Part shown: positions 1 through 5,146 of the stretch, piece after piece
Layout: every line of letters begins with the position of its first letter
Position numbering within the stretch: the stretch's first letter is position 1
Origin: Solirubrobacteraceae bacterium
Lineage (GTDB): Bacteria > Actinomycetota > Thermoleophilia > Solirubrobacterales > Solirubrobacteraceae
Reading direction: 5' to 3'
Assembly (NCBI GenBank): GCA_030043235.1
Contig: JASHYF010000310.1
Coordinates: 1-9,775 of the forward strand
DNA: 9,775 nt
Translations under genes and position numbers: made by a program
Notes under the pieces: generated by a model
What the model saw: only the letters and a program-made list of their open reading frames with translations
Databases searched by the model: none
What the model was told of the DNA's origin: nothing

Positions 1-145
1 CTACGTGCCCGGCGCCGCCCGCCCGCTCGCCACCGGCGCATCGTCGCCGGAGGGGGAGGGGGAGGCCAGGCCCGTGCGCGCGCTGTCCAACTCGTTCGGC
101 TTCGGCGGCCACAACGCCGTGTTGTGCCTGGAGGCCGCAGGATGA
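1..145 (+). CDS. fabF: Beta-ketoacyl-ACP synthase II (FabF-type), 3' end only
   Basis: Only the last 48 codons are present; the reading frame enters at base 2 and stops with TGA at 143-145. The signature SNSFGFGGHNAVL is the C-terminal glycine-rich motif of the KAS I/II thiolase-fold condensing enzymes, which elongate acyl-ACP with malonyl-ACP in the cytoplasm. Just before it, where family members have a short loop, there is an extra low-complexity stretch (ASSPEGEGEA), nearly identical at the DNA level to one in the dehydratase gene about 2 kb downstream. The stop overlaps an ATG at 142 (ATGA), so translation probably couples into the next reading frame. The catalytic Cys-His-His triad lies outside the window. 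Assignment to the KAS family is firm; FabF rather than a related elongating KAS is inferred from the operon. Confidence 0.9.
   Translation, partial: YVPGAARPLATGASSPEGEGEARPVRALSNSFGFGGHNAVLCLEAAG
38..67 (+). repeat. 30-bp in-frame intragenic element, copy 1 (in fabF)
   Basis: Ten codons encoding ASSPEGEGEA inside the ketosynthase C-terminal region. Copy 2, at 2069-2098 in the dehydratase gene, matches 29 of 30 bases (G46 versus C2077) and is read in the same frame. The core is two GAG-GGG codon pairs followed by GAG-GCC. It falls in a surface loop before the SNSFGFGG motif. Confidence 0.8.
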
Positions 146-222
146 GCGTCGCGCTGGTGAAGTCCTTTCACAGACTCTGTATAACGATAGTGATACAGAG
201 TCGATCGCCGGAGGCCGCGTGA
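142..222 (+). CDS. Possible 26-residue leader/coupling ORF between fabF and the carboxyltransferase gene
   Basis: ATG at 142 overlaps the fabF stop (ATGA), and the TGA at 220-222 overlaps the GTG start of the carboxyltransferase gene (GTGA). GGAGG at 130-134 lies 7 nt before the ATG, a better spacing than the 4 nt in front of GTG 219. The predicted peptide begins MSVALVKSFH and has a hydrophobic LCITIVI core. It could be a short translated leader that passes ribosomes to the next gene, or the leftover original start of that gene after an 80-bp duplication/insertion put it out of frame. It resembles no family I recognise, and it is short enough to be chance. Confidence 0.35.
   Translation: MSVALVKSFHRLCITIVIQSRSPEAA
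173..202. promoter_or_regulatory. 30-bp palindrome, candidate repressor operator
   Basis: GACTCTGTAT at 173-182 and ATACAGAGTC at 193-202 are perfect 10-bp inverted arms around a 10-nt spacer. Counting the symmetric bases inside the spacer, 13 of 15 positions obey the dyad centred at 187.5. The site is AT-rich in very GC-rich surroundings. TATAAC at 180-185 could serve as a -10 element, although no good -35 is visible. Size and symmetry fit a TetR-type operator, and fatty-acid operons in actinobacteria are often controlled by TetR-family proteins, but the regulator is not in the window. In RNA it could also form a 10-bp stem. Confidence 0.6.
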
Positions 223-1670
223 GCCTCGCGCTGCTCGAGCGACCCGACGAGCGCCTCGCTCCGCTCGAACGCCTGGAGGTGCTCGCCGACCCCGGCTCGC
301 TGCAGCTGCTGCGCACGCAGGTGCGCTCGCGCCGCATGGGCGAGCGCGCGCGCGCGGGAGACGGCGTGCTGAGCGCCTCGGCGCGCGTGGACGGGCGCCA
401 GGTGCTGTGCTACGCGCAGGACGCGTCGTTCGCCGGCGGCTCGCTGGGGGAAGCGCACGCGCAGAGCATCGTCGAGCTGCTGCGCCTGGCGAGGCGTGCG
501 CGCGTGCCCGTGCTCGGCTTCGTTGAGTCGGCCGGCGCGCGCATGCAGGAGGGCCTCGCCGCGCTCTGCGGCTACGGCGCGATCTTCCGCGAGCACGTGC
601 GCCTGTCCGGCCTCGTGCCGCAGATCTCGATCGTCTGCGGGCCGGCCGCCGGCGGTTCCTCCTACGGTCCCGCGCTGGGCGACTTCGTGATCATGTCCGC
701 GCGCGCCTCCATGTTCCTGACCGGCCCGGGCATCGTCTCGGAGGTGACCGGCGAGGACGTCGACATGGCCTCGCTGGGAGGACCGCGCGTGCACGAGCGC
801 AACGGCGTGTGCCACTTCACCGCGCCCACGGAGGTCGACGCCGCGCTGATCGCGCGCGACCTGCTCGACTACCTGCCCCAGCACGCCGGCGTCGCGCCAC
901 AGCGCTGGCCGAGCGTCGATCCGCCCGGGCACCCGCCCGACCGCGCGGTGCCCGCGCAGGCGCGCAAGGTGTACGACATGCGCCACGTGGCCGGCGCGCT
1001 GGTGGACGGCGGGCGGCTGATGGAGGTGAGCCAGCGCTGGGCGCGCAACGTGGTGTGCGCGTTCGCGCGCCTCGACGGCCGCGCGATCGGCATCGTCGCC
1101 AGCCAGCCCAAGCACCTGGGCGGCGTGCTCGACGCGAGCGCCGCGCAGAAGGCCGCGCGCTTCGTGCGCGCGTGCAACGCCTTCGCGCTGCCGCTGCTCG
1201 TGCTCGTCGACACGCCCGGCTTCCTGCCCGGCTCGCGCCAGGAGTCCGGCGCGGTCATCCGCCACGGCGCGAAGCTCGTGCACGCGTTCGCCGAGGCGAG
1301 CGTGCCGAGCGTCACGGTGATCGTGCGCAAGGCCTTCGGCGGCGCGTTCATCGCCATGAACTCCAAGGCGCTCGGCGCCGACTACGTGTTCGCGTGGCCC
1401 GGCGCGGAGGTGGGGGTGATGGGCCCAGAGCAGGCCGTCGGCATCCTCTCGCGGAGCGAGATCGCCGGCGCCGAGGACCCGGCCGCGCACCGGCGCCGGC
1501 TGGCCGCCGCGTACTCGTCCGAGCACCTGCGCGTGCAGGGCGCGAGCGCCGACGGCTTCGTCGACGAGGTGATCGCGCCGCACGACACGCGCGCGCACGT
1601 GGCCTCGTGCCTGGAGACGCTCGCCGGCGTGCACCGGCCGCAGGCGCGCGCGAGCAACATCCCGTTGTGA
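219..1670 (+). CDS. Acyl-CoA carboxylase carboxyltransferase (PccB/AccD-like)
   Basis: A 483-residue biotin-dependent carboxyltransferase with two crotonase-fold halves. It transfers CO2 from carboxybiotin to an acyl-CoA, giving malonyl-CoA or methylmalonyl-CoA. In the N-terminal half, ESAGARMQEG (103-112) and the oxyanion-hole region GPAAGGSSYG (141-150) are clear. The C-terminal half has DTPGFLPG (331-338), RKAFGGAFIAM (370-380) and AWPGAEVGVMG (392-402), all hallmarks of PccB/AccD family proteins. It is somewhat shorter than typical PccB (about 530). The GTG start at 219 is preceded by GGAGG at 210-214 and overlaps the stop of a tiny upstream ORF. Its place beside a ketosynthase, dehydratase and enoyl reductase suggests it supplies extender units to this fatty-acid operon. 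The biotin carboxylase/carrier subunit is not in view, and the exact acyl-CoA cannot be read from the sequence. Confidence 0.9.
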   Translation: MSLALLERPDERLAPLERLEVLADPGSLQLLRTQVRSRRMGERARAGDGVLSASARVDGRQVLCYAQDASFAGGSLGEAHAQSIVELLRLARRARVPVLGFVESAGARMQEGLAALCGYGAIFREHVRLSGLVPQISIVCGPAAGGSSYGPALGDFVIMSARASMFLTGPGIVSEVTGEDVDMASLGGPRVHERNGVCHFTAPTEVDAALIARDLLDYLPQHAGVAPQRWPSVDPPGHPPDRAVPAQARKVYDMRHVAGALVDGGRLMEVSQRWARNVVCAFARLDGRAIGIVASQPKHLGGVLDASAAQKAARFVRACNAFALPLLVLVDTPGFLPGSRQESGAVIRHGAKLVHAFAEASVPSVTVIVRKAFGGAFIAMNSKALGADYVFAWPGAEVGVMGPEQAVGILSRSEIAGAEDPAAHRRRLAAAYSSEHLRVQGASADGFVDEVIAPHDTRAHVASCLETLAGVHRPQARASNIPL

Positions 1671-1671
1671 G

Positions 1672-1677
1672 AGGAGG
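1672..1677 (+). promoter_or_regulatory. Strong Shine-Dalgarno for the dehydratase gene
   Basis: AGGAGG, 7 nt before ATG 1685, in the 14-bp gap after the carboxyltransferase stop. It fixes the dehydratase start at 1685 even though the frame is open much further upstream. It is the best ribosome binding site in the window. Confidence 0.8.
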
Positions 1678-1684
1678 AGAGAGG

Positions 1685-2242
1685 ATGAATTGGTCAGATC
1701 CATTCGAGCAGCTGTCCGTGGGGGAGCGGTTCACCTCCGGCGAGCGCACCGTGCGCGACACCGACGTGATCGTCTTCTCCGCGCTCACCGGCGACTGGCA
1801 CCCGCAGCACTGCGACCCCGAGTGGGCCGCCGCCAGCCCGTTCGGCGAGCGCATCGCGCACGGCATGCTCGTGCTGTCGCTGGCCGTCGGCCTCGTGCCG
1901 CTCGACCCCCGGCGCGTGCTCGCGCTGCGCCGCGTCAGCGACGTGGTGTTCAAGCGCCCGGTGCGCCTCAACGACACGATCTCCGTGTCCGGCGAGATCA
2001 CCGCGCTGCGGCCGATCGACGCATCGTCCCCGGCATTGTCTCCGGCATCGTCCCCGGCATCGTCCCCGGCATCGTCCCCGGAGGGGGAGGGGGAGGCCGG
2101 CGGCCTCGTGGAGTTCGCCTGGCAGGTCCGCAACCAGGACGGCGCGCTCGTGTGCCGTGCGAGCGTGCAGGTGCTGTGGCGCGCCGGCAGCGCGCACTGG
2201 GCCGGCGCCGCCCCTGACGAGTTCGTGCCGATGCCGCTGTGA
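1685..2242 (+). CDS. MaoC-like hot-dog fold dehydratase
   Basis: A 185-residue single hot-dog domain. The hydratase signature is clear: LTGDWHPQHCDPEWA followed by FGERIAHGML, with Asp37 and His42 in the D-x4-H spacing of the catalytic dyad of R-specific enoyl-CoA hydratases. In this operon it probably dehydrates 3-hydroxyacyl-ACP or -CoA to the trans-2-enoyl form used by the enoyl reductase encoded next, replacing FabZ. Residues about 112-140, between the strands GEITAL and VEFAWQVRN, are a low-complexity insertion built from five ASSP-type units ending in EGEGEA; family members have only a short turn there. The start is set by AGGAGG at 1672-1677. The stop at 2240-2242 overlaps the next ATG by one base (TGATG). 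The family is secure; the native substrate is inferred. Confidence 0.9.
   Translation: MNWSDPFEQLSVGERFTSGERTVRDTDVIVFSALTGDWHPQHCDPEWAAASPFGERIAHGMLVLSLAVGLVPLDPRRVLALRRVSDVVFKRPVRLNDTISVSGEITALRPIDASSPALSPASSPASSPASSPEGEGEAGGLVEFAWQVRNQDGALVCRASVQVLWRAGSAHWAGAAPDEFVPMPL
2021..2098 (+). repeat. Five tandem 12-bp units plus the 30-bp element, copy 2 (in the dehydratase gene)
   Basis: The 12-mer GCATCGTCCCCG begins at 2021, 2033 (two mismatches), 2045, 2057 and 2069. The last copy is the head of the 30-bp element (2069-2098) also found at 38-67 in fabF. All units are in frame and give (ASSP)n followed by EGEGEA. The array looks like slippage expansion of the first four codons of the shared element, and its length may vary between strains. 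Confidence 0.85.
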
Positions 2243-3201
2243 TGCTCGACGGCAGGCGCATCCTCGTCACCGGCGTGCTCGATCGCCACTCGATCGCGTT
2301 CGCCACCGCCGCGCGCGCCCAGGAGCTGGGCGCGGAGGTGTTGCTCACGGGCTTCGGGCGCACCAAACGCATGACCGAACGCGCCGCCGGCCAGCTGCCG
2401 GCGGCGGCGGAGGTGCTGGAGCTGGACGTGAACAGCGCCGCGGACGTCGAGCGCGTGCGCGCCGCGATCGAAACGCGCTGGGGAGCCCTCGACGGGCTGC
2501 TGCACGCGGTCGCCTACGCGCCCCCCGACGCGCTCGGGGGCGGCTTCCTGGACACGCCCGCGGAGAGCGCGGCGATCGCGTACCAGACGAGCGCGTTCTC
2601 GCTGAAGGCGCTCGTCGCCGGCCTCTTGCCGCTGCTCGATGCCGCGGGCGCAGGCGCGCCGGGCGCCGGCTGCGCAGGAGCCGGCGCGGCGGTGGTGGGG
2701 CTCGACTTCGACGCGAGCGTCGCGTGGCCGTCGTATGACTGGATGGGCGTGGCCAAGGCCGCGCTGGAGGCGATCTCGCGCTATCTCGCGCGCGAGCTGG
2801 GATCGCGCGGGATACGCGTGAACCTCGTCTCCGCCGGCCCGGTCGAGACGCTCGCCGCGAGCGCCGTCCCCGGCTTCTCCCAGCTCGCGCAGGTGTGGTC
2901 GCGGACGGCGCCGCTCGCGTGGGACGTCGAGGACCCCACGCCGGTGGCCGACGCCGCGTGCTTCCTGCTCTCGCCGCTCGCGCGCGCGATCACCGGCGAG
3001 ATCGTGCACGTGGACGGCGGCTACCACGCGATCGGCTGCCCGTCGCCGGCCGCGACCGACGCCGTCTCGCAGATCGCCGTGCCCGTGCCGTCCGTGCCCT
3101 CCACGCCGCCCACCGCCTCTCCCGCGCCCGCGGAGCGCGCACTCTCCTCGCCGGCATACCGCATGAAGGAGCACCCCCCGTTGCAGGGGGCAGGCAGGTG
3201 A
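2242..3201 (+). CDS. fabI: Enoyl-ACP reductase, FabI/InhA type
   Basis: A 319-residue short-chain dehydrogenase of the FabI class, which reduces trans-2-enoyl-ACP with NADH in the last step of each elongation cycle. Visible features are a Rossmann start ILVTGVLDRHSIAF (7-20), LDFDAS (154-159), the catalytic pair Tyr165 and Lys172 in YDWMGVAK (spaced seven apart, as Tyr158/Lys165 of InhA), NLVSAGPVETLA (194-205) and the terminal VHVDGGYHAIG. It resembles mycobacterial InhA closely in motif wording. Two oddities are an Ala/Gly-rich insertion at about 135-150 before the VVGLDFD strand, and a Pro/Ala/Ser-rich tail of about 50 residues after the normal family end. ATG 2242 is preferred; GTG 2239 would add one residue. 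It overlaps the dehydratase stop by one base and the next gene by four. Confidence 0.92.
   Translation: MLDGRRILVTGVLDRHSIAFATAARAQELGAEVLLTGFGRTKRMTERAAGQLPAAAEVLELDVNSAADVERVRAAIETRWGALDGLLHAVAYAPPDALGGGFLDTPAESAAIAYQTSAFSLKALVAGLLPLLDAAGAGAPGAGCAGAGAAVVGLDFDASVAWPSYDWMGVAKAALEAISRYLARELGSRGIRVNLVSAGPVETLAASAVPGFSQLAQVWSRTAPLAWDVEDPTPVADAACFLLSPLARAITGEIVHVDGGYHAIGCPSPAATDAVSQIAVPVPSVPSTPPTASPAPAERALSSPAYRMKEHPPLQGAGR
3175..3190 (+). promoter_or_regulatory. GC hairpin covering the Shine-Dalgarno of the reductase gene
   Basis: CCCCC at 3175-3179 can pair with GGGGG at 3186-3190 across a 6-nt loop. The 3' arm is the best Shine-Dalgarno candidate (AGGGGG, 3185-3190), 7 nt before the GTG start at 3198. 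Ribosomes finishing fabI would open the stem, so this may enforce translational coupling. Confidence 0.4.
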
Positions 3202-4556
3202 GCGGCGCGGTCCTGCTCACCGGCGCGACGGGCTTCGTGGGGATGGACGCGCTCGCGCGGCTGCTCGAGCGCGAGGACGAACAGGTGGTGGTGCTCGTGC
3301 GCGCGCGCGACGATGACGGCGCGCACGCGCGCTTGCGGGACGTGCTCGCGCAGCTGTACGACGAGCCGCCCCCCGCAGCCGAGCGGGTGAGCGCGGTGCG
3401 CGCGGACCTGCTCGAGCCGGGGCTCGGCCTATGCGAGCGCGATCGCGAGCGGCTGATCGGCTCGGTCGACCGGATCGTCCACTGCGCCGCGTCCATCTCC
3501 TTCGAGCTGCCGTTCGAGCGCGCGCGCGAGGTGAACGTGGGCGGCGTGGCGCGCGTGCTCGAGCTGGCGCGCGAAATCGCGCTCGGCGGGTCGCTGCGCC
3601 GCCTCGTGCACGTGTCCACCGCGTACGTCGCCGGACGCCACGCGGGCCGGTTCGGCGAGGACGATCTCGACCTCGGCCAGGAGTTCCGCAACACCTACGA
3701 GCGCTCCAAGCACGAGGCCGAGCGGCTGGTGCGCGGTGCGCGCGAGTTGCCGATCGCGGTCGCCAGGCCGAGCATCGTCGTCGGGCACAGCGCCAGCGGC
3801 TGGACCTCCGCGTTCAACGTCCTCTACTGGCCGATGCGCGCATTCGAGCGGGGGCTGCTGCGCGAGGTGCCCGCGCGCGAGGACTCGATCGTGGACTTCG
3901 TGCCGGTGGACTACGTCACCGACGGGCTGCTCGCGCTGCTCGACGACGAGGACGCGCGCGGGACCTACAGCCTCGTGGCGGGGGATTCGGCGCTGACCGC
4001 CGGCCAGCTCGTCGAGCTGCACGCCGCGGTCTCCGGGCGCGAGCCCGCGCGCTTCGTGGCGCCTTGCGGAGATGGCACGGCCGCCACCGCAGACGAGGAG
4101 GCGGCCGCGGCCGCAGACGAGGAGGCGGCCGCGACCGCAGACGAGGAGGCGGCCGCGACCGCCAGCGGGAAGGCGACCGCGACCGCAGACGAGGAGGCGG
4201 CCGCGACCGCCGGCGGGAAGGCGACCGCCGGCGGGCAGCCCCCGGGTGGCGGTTTGAACGGGGGCGTGCCGGCAGGCGGCGAGGCGTTCGTGCCCTACTT
4301 CGACGTGCGCTGCCGCTTCACGGACGAGCGCGCGCGCGGAGCTCTCGCGCGCGCGGGCGTGGAGAAGCCCGAACCCAGCGATTACCTGGGCCGGCTGATC
4401 GCGTATGCGCGCGCCACGGCGTGGGGCAAGCGCGCGATCTCGCGGCAGGCTGCTACTCAGCTCGAGCGAGGCGCTCGCGGCGCCCCAACAGGCTATCCCG
4501 CTCGTGCTCCAGCTCCCCGGCCACGCGGTCCATCCAAGCGGGGCGGTGCGGCGTGA
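3198..4556 (+). CDS. Extended SDR reductase (thioester/fatty-acyl reductase-like, NAD-binding_4 type)
   Basis: A 452-residue NAD(P)-dependent extended short-chain dehydrogenase. TGATGFVG (8-15) is the nucleotide-binding loop, HCAASISFELPF (95-106) and VHVSTAYVAG (137-146) are core strands, and Y167-x3-K171 in TYERSKHEAE is the catalytic motif, followed by ARPSIVVGHSASG (189-201). This wording matches the domain of fatty acyl-CoA reductases and thioester reductases, so it may reduce the acyl product of the operon, but related enzymes act on other lipids. Residues about 298-345 are a tandem-repeat insertion (ADEEAAAT units) before a conserved C-terminal block, FVPYFDVRCRF...WGKR. Beyond WGKR a basic tail of roughly 40 residues runs antisense into the convergent small gene (104-bp overlap), perhaps after loss of the original stop. 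The GTG start overlaps the fabI stop (GTGA). Confidence 0.8.
   Translation: MSGAVLLTGATGFVGMDALARLLEREDEQVVVLVRARDDDGAHARLRDVLAQLYDEPPPAAERVSAVRADLLEPGLGLCERDRERLIGSVDRIVHCAASISFELPFERAREVNVGGVARVLELAREIALGGSLRRLVHVSTAYVAGRHAGRFGEDDLDLGQEFRNTYERSKHEAERLVRGARELPIAVARPSIVVGHSASGWTSAFNVLYWPMRAFERGLLREVPAREDSIVDFVPVDYVTDGLLALLDDEDARGTYSLVAGDSALTAGQLVELHAAVSGREPARFVAPCGDGTAATADEEAAAAADEEAAATADEEAAATASGKATATADEEAAATAGGKATAGGQPPGGGLNGGVPAGGEAFVPYFDVRCRFTDERARGALARAGVEKPEPSDYLGRLIAYARATAWGKRAISRQAATQLERGARGAPTGYPARAPAPRPRGPSKRGGAA
4089..4226 (+). repeat. 24-bp in-frame tandem repeat array
   Basis: The 24-bp unit beginning GCAGACGAGGAGGCGGCC and encoding ADEEAAAT/ADEEAAAA starts at 4089, 4113, 4137 and 4185. 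A variant unit, ASGKATAT, sits at 4161 and a shortened AGGKAT unit at 4209. All are in frame with the SDR gene. The array encodes an acidic, Ala-rich and probably disordered segment between the Rossmann domain and the conserved C-terminal block. Copy number is likely unstable. Confidence 0.85.
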
Positions 4557-4647
4557 GCTTGCGCGGCGCCGCCAACACGTAGGCAAGGCCTGCCAGGAGC
4601 GCGACGTCCAACACGAGGACGATCGCAATCCCAAGATCGAGCGACAT
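4453..4647 (-). CDS. Small single-pass membrane protein, function unknown
   Basis: A 64-residue protein I do not recognise. Residues about 4-27 (DLGIAIVLVLDVALLAGLAY and onward) form one hydrophobic helix. A basic stretch, RKLTPH, and a charged C-terminal half with ELEHERDSLLGRRERLA follow, probably an amphipathic or coiled helix in the cytoplasm. Support for it being real: ATG 4647 is preceded by AAGGGGG (4663-4657) at 9 nt spacing, there is a plausible promoter upstream (4717-4689), third codon positions are mostly G/C, and the helix/tail pattern is coherent. It converges with the SDR reductase gene and overlaps its 3' end by 104 bp on the opposite strand. No function can be inferred from its neighbours. 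Confidence 0.65.
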   Translation of the reverse strand: MSLDLGIAIVLVLDVALLAGLAYVLAAPRKLTPHRPAWMDRVAGELEHERDSLLGRRERLARAE

Positions 4648-4688
4648 CGGTGCCTACCCCCTTCGTTCCCGAGGACTTTGCTGCGGGA

Positions 4689-4717
4689 TTTATACAGACT
4701 CGCCCAGCGCTTGTCTG
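4689..4717 (-). promoter_or_regulatory. Candidate promoter for the small membrane-protein gene
   Basis: On the minus strand, CAGACA (4717-4712, 4 of 6 matches to TTGACA) is followed after 17 bp by TATAAA (4694-4689). Transcription would begin near 4682, leaving a leader of about 35 nt with a Shine-Dalgarno before ATG 4647. The site lies in the 79-bp gap after the vapC stop. The sequence just upstream of the -10 (GAGTCTGTATA) resembles one arm of the 173-202 palindrome, probably by chance. Confidence 0.45.
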
Positions 4718-4726
4718 TGCGACTGC

Positions 4727-5146
4727 TCACACGCCGTTCCAACGCCCGCCGGCGGCCTCCAGCTCGACCTCGACGACGCCCGCGATGCGATCCATGTCCG
4801 CGTCGTGGGCGAGCAGCCTCGCGCCGGTGCGGCGCGCAACAGCCGCGATCACGCAATCGAGCAGGCCGCGAGGGGTGACGCCTGCGGCGCGGCACCGGCG
4901 GTAGATCGTCACCGCACCGTCGAAGTCGCTCAGCGGGTCGAAGCGCAGGAGCTGGAAGCGCAGCAGCAGGCGACGGAGATCCTCCTCGCGCTTCCGGTCG
5001 CGTGCGCCGGCCAGCACCTCCATGAGCACCGGCTCCGTGACCGCCAGCGGGCCGTCGCTGTCGATCAGCTCTGTGAGGCGCCGGTCGACCGCGCTGCCCG
5101 TCGCCCGGTCGTACTCGACCCACGCGGAGGCGTCCGCGAGGATCAC
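4727..5146 (-). CDS. vapC: VapC-type PIN-domain ribonuclease toxin, module 1
   Basis: A 139-residue PIN-domain protein. VapC toxins are Mg2+-dependent ribonucleases that cut tRNA or rRNA and stop translation when their antitoxin is lost. The acidic active-site set is in place: Asp5 (ILADASAWVEYD), Glu43 (LMEVLAGARD), Asp97 (GLLDCVIAAVA) and Asp115/Asp117 (LLAHDADMDRIA). GTG 5146 is chosen because it overlaps the antitoxin stop by four bases (GTGA) and the domain starts at once with VILAD; the frame is open further upstream but that part is antitoxin in another frame. Length is normal for the family. It is co-transcribed with the RHH antitoxin gene upstream, and no inactivating change is seen. 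Confidence 0.9.
   Translation of the reverse strand: MILADASAWVEYDRATGSAVDRRLTELIDSDGPLAVTEPVLMEVLAGARDRKREEDLRRLLLRFQLLRFDPLSDFDGAVTIYRRCRAAGVTPRGLLDCVIAAVARRTGARLLAHDADMDRIAGVVEVELEAAGGRWNGV

Larger units (their letters stand above)
130..233 (+). repeat. Imperfect direct duplication of a gene-start region (130-156 and 210-233)
   Basis: GGAGGCCGC at 130-138 recurs at 210-218, and TGAGC(G/C)TCGCGCTG at 143-156 recurs at 220-233. Each copy therefore has a Shine-Dalgarno-like GGAGG followed by a start codon (ATG 142, GTG 219) and the codons for S-(V/L)-A-L. The copies are about 80 bp apart and flank a 30-bp palindrome. This looks like a duplicated translation start with a regulatory insert between the copies. 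Confidence 0.6.

Noticed and set aside
205..214. TCGCCGGAGG at the carboxyltransferase start as a third copy of the 30-bp element
   Set aside because: Only 10 bp match and these overlap a Shine-Dalgarno, so chance is the simplest explanation.
809..1684. The open frame upstream of the dehydratase ATG, which could extend that protein by about 290 residues
   Set aside because: It is the Arg/Ala-rich out-of-frame shadow of the carboxyltransferase gene; AGGAGG at 1672 and the start of the hot-dog domain fix the start at 1685.
168..1703. Long minus-strand reading frame opposite the carboxyltransferase gene
   Set aside because: Arg/Ala/His-rich antisense shadow typical of GC-rich genes, with no recognisable domain.
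1348..3174. 608-codon minus-strand reading frame opposite the dehydratase and fabI genes
   Set aside because: Low-complexity Arg/Gly composition, and it spans several plus-strand genes with clear families.
4081..4240. The GC-rich array as a CRISPR
   Set aside because: Units are contiguous, in frame and have no unique spacers; this is a coding tandem repeat.
4463..4477. CGAGCG-AGG-CGCTCG hairpin near the end of the SDR reductase gene as a terminator
   Set aside because: Only a 6-bp stem, no T-tract, and it lies within two overlapping coding regions.
4689..4702. A second half of the 173-202 operator near the small membrane-protein promoter (ATACAGACTCG)
   Set aside because: Single imperfect half-site without dyad symmetry; not enough to claim shared regulation.
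3429..5123. 564-codon minus-strand reading frame across the SDR reductase and into vapC
   Set aside because: Shadow composition; it overlaps two well-supported genes in other frames.
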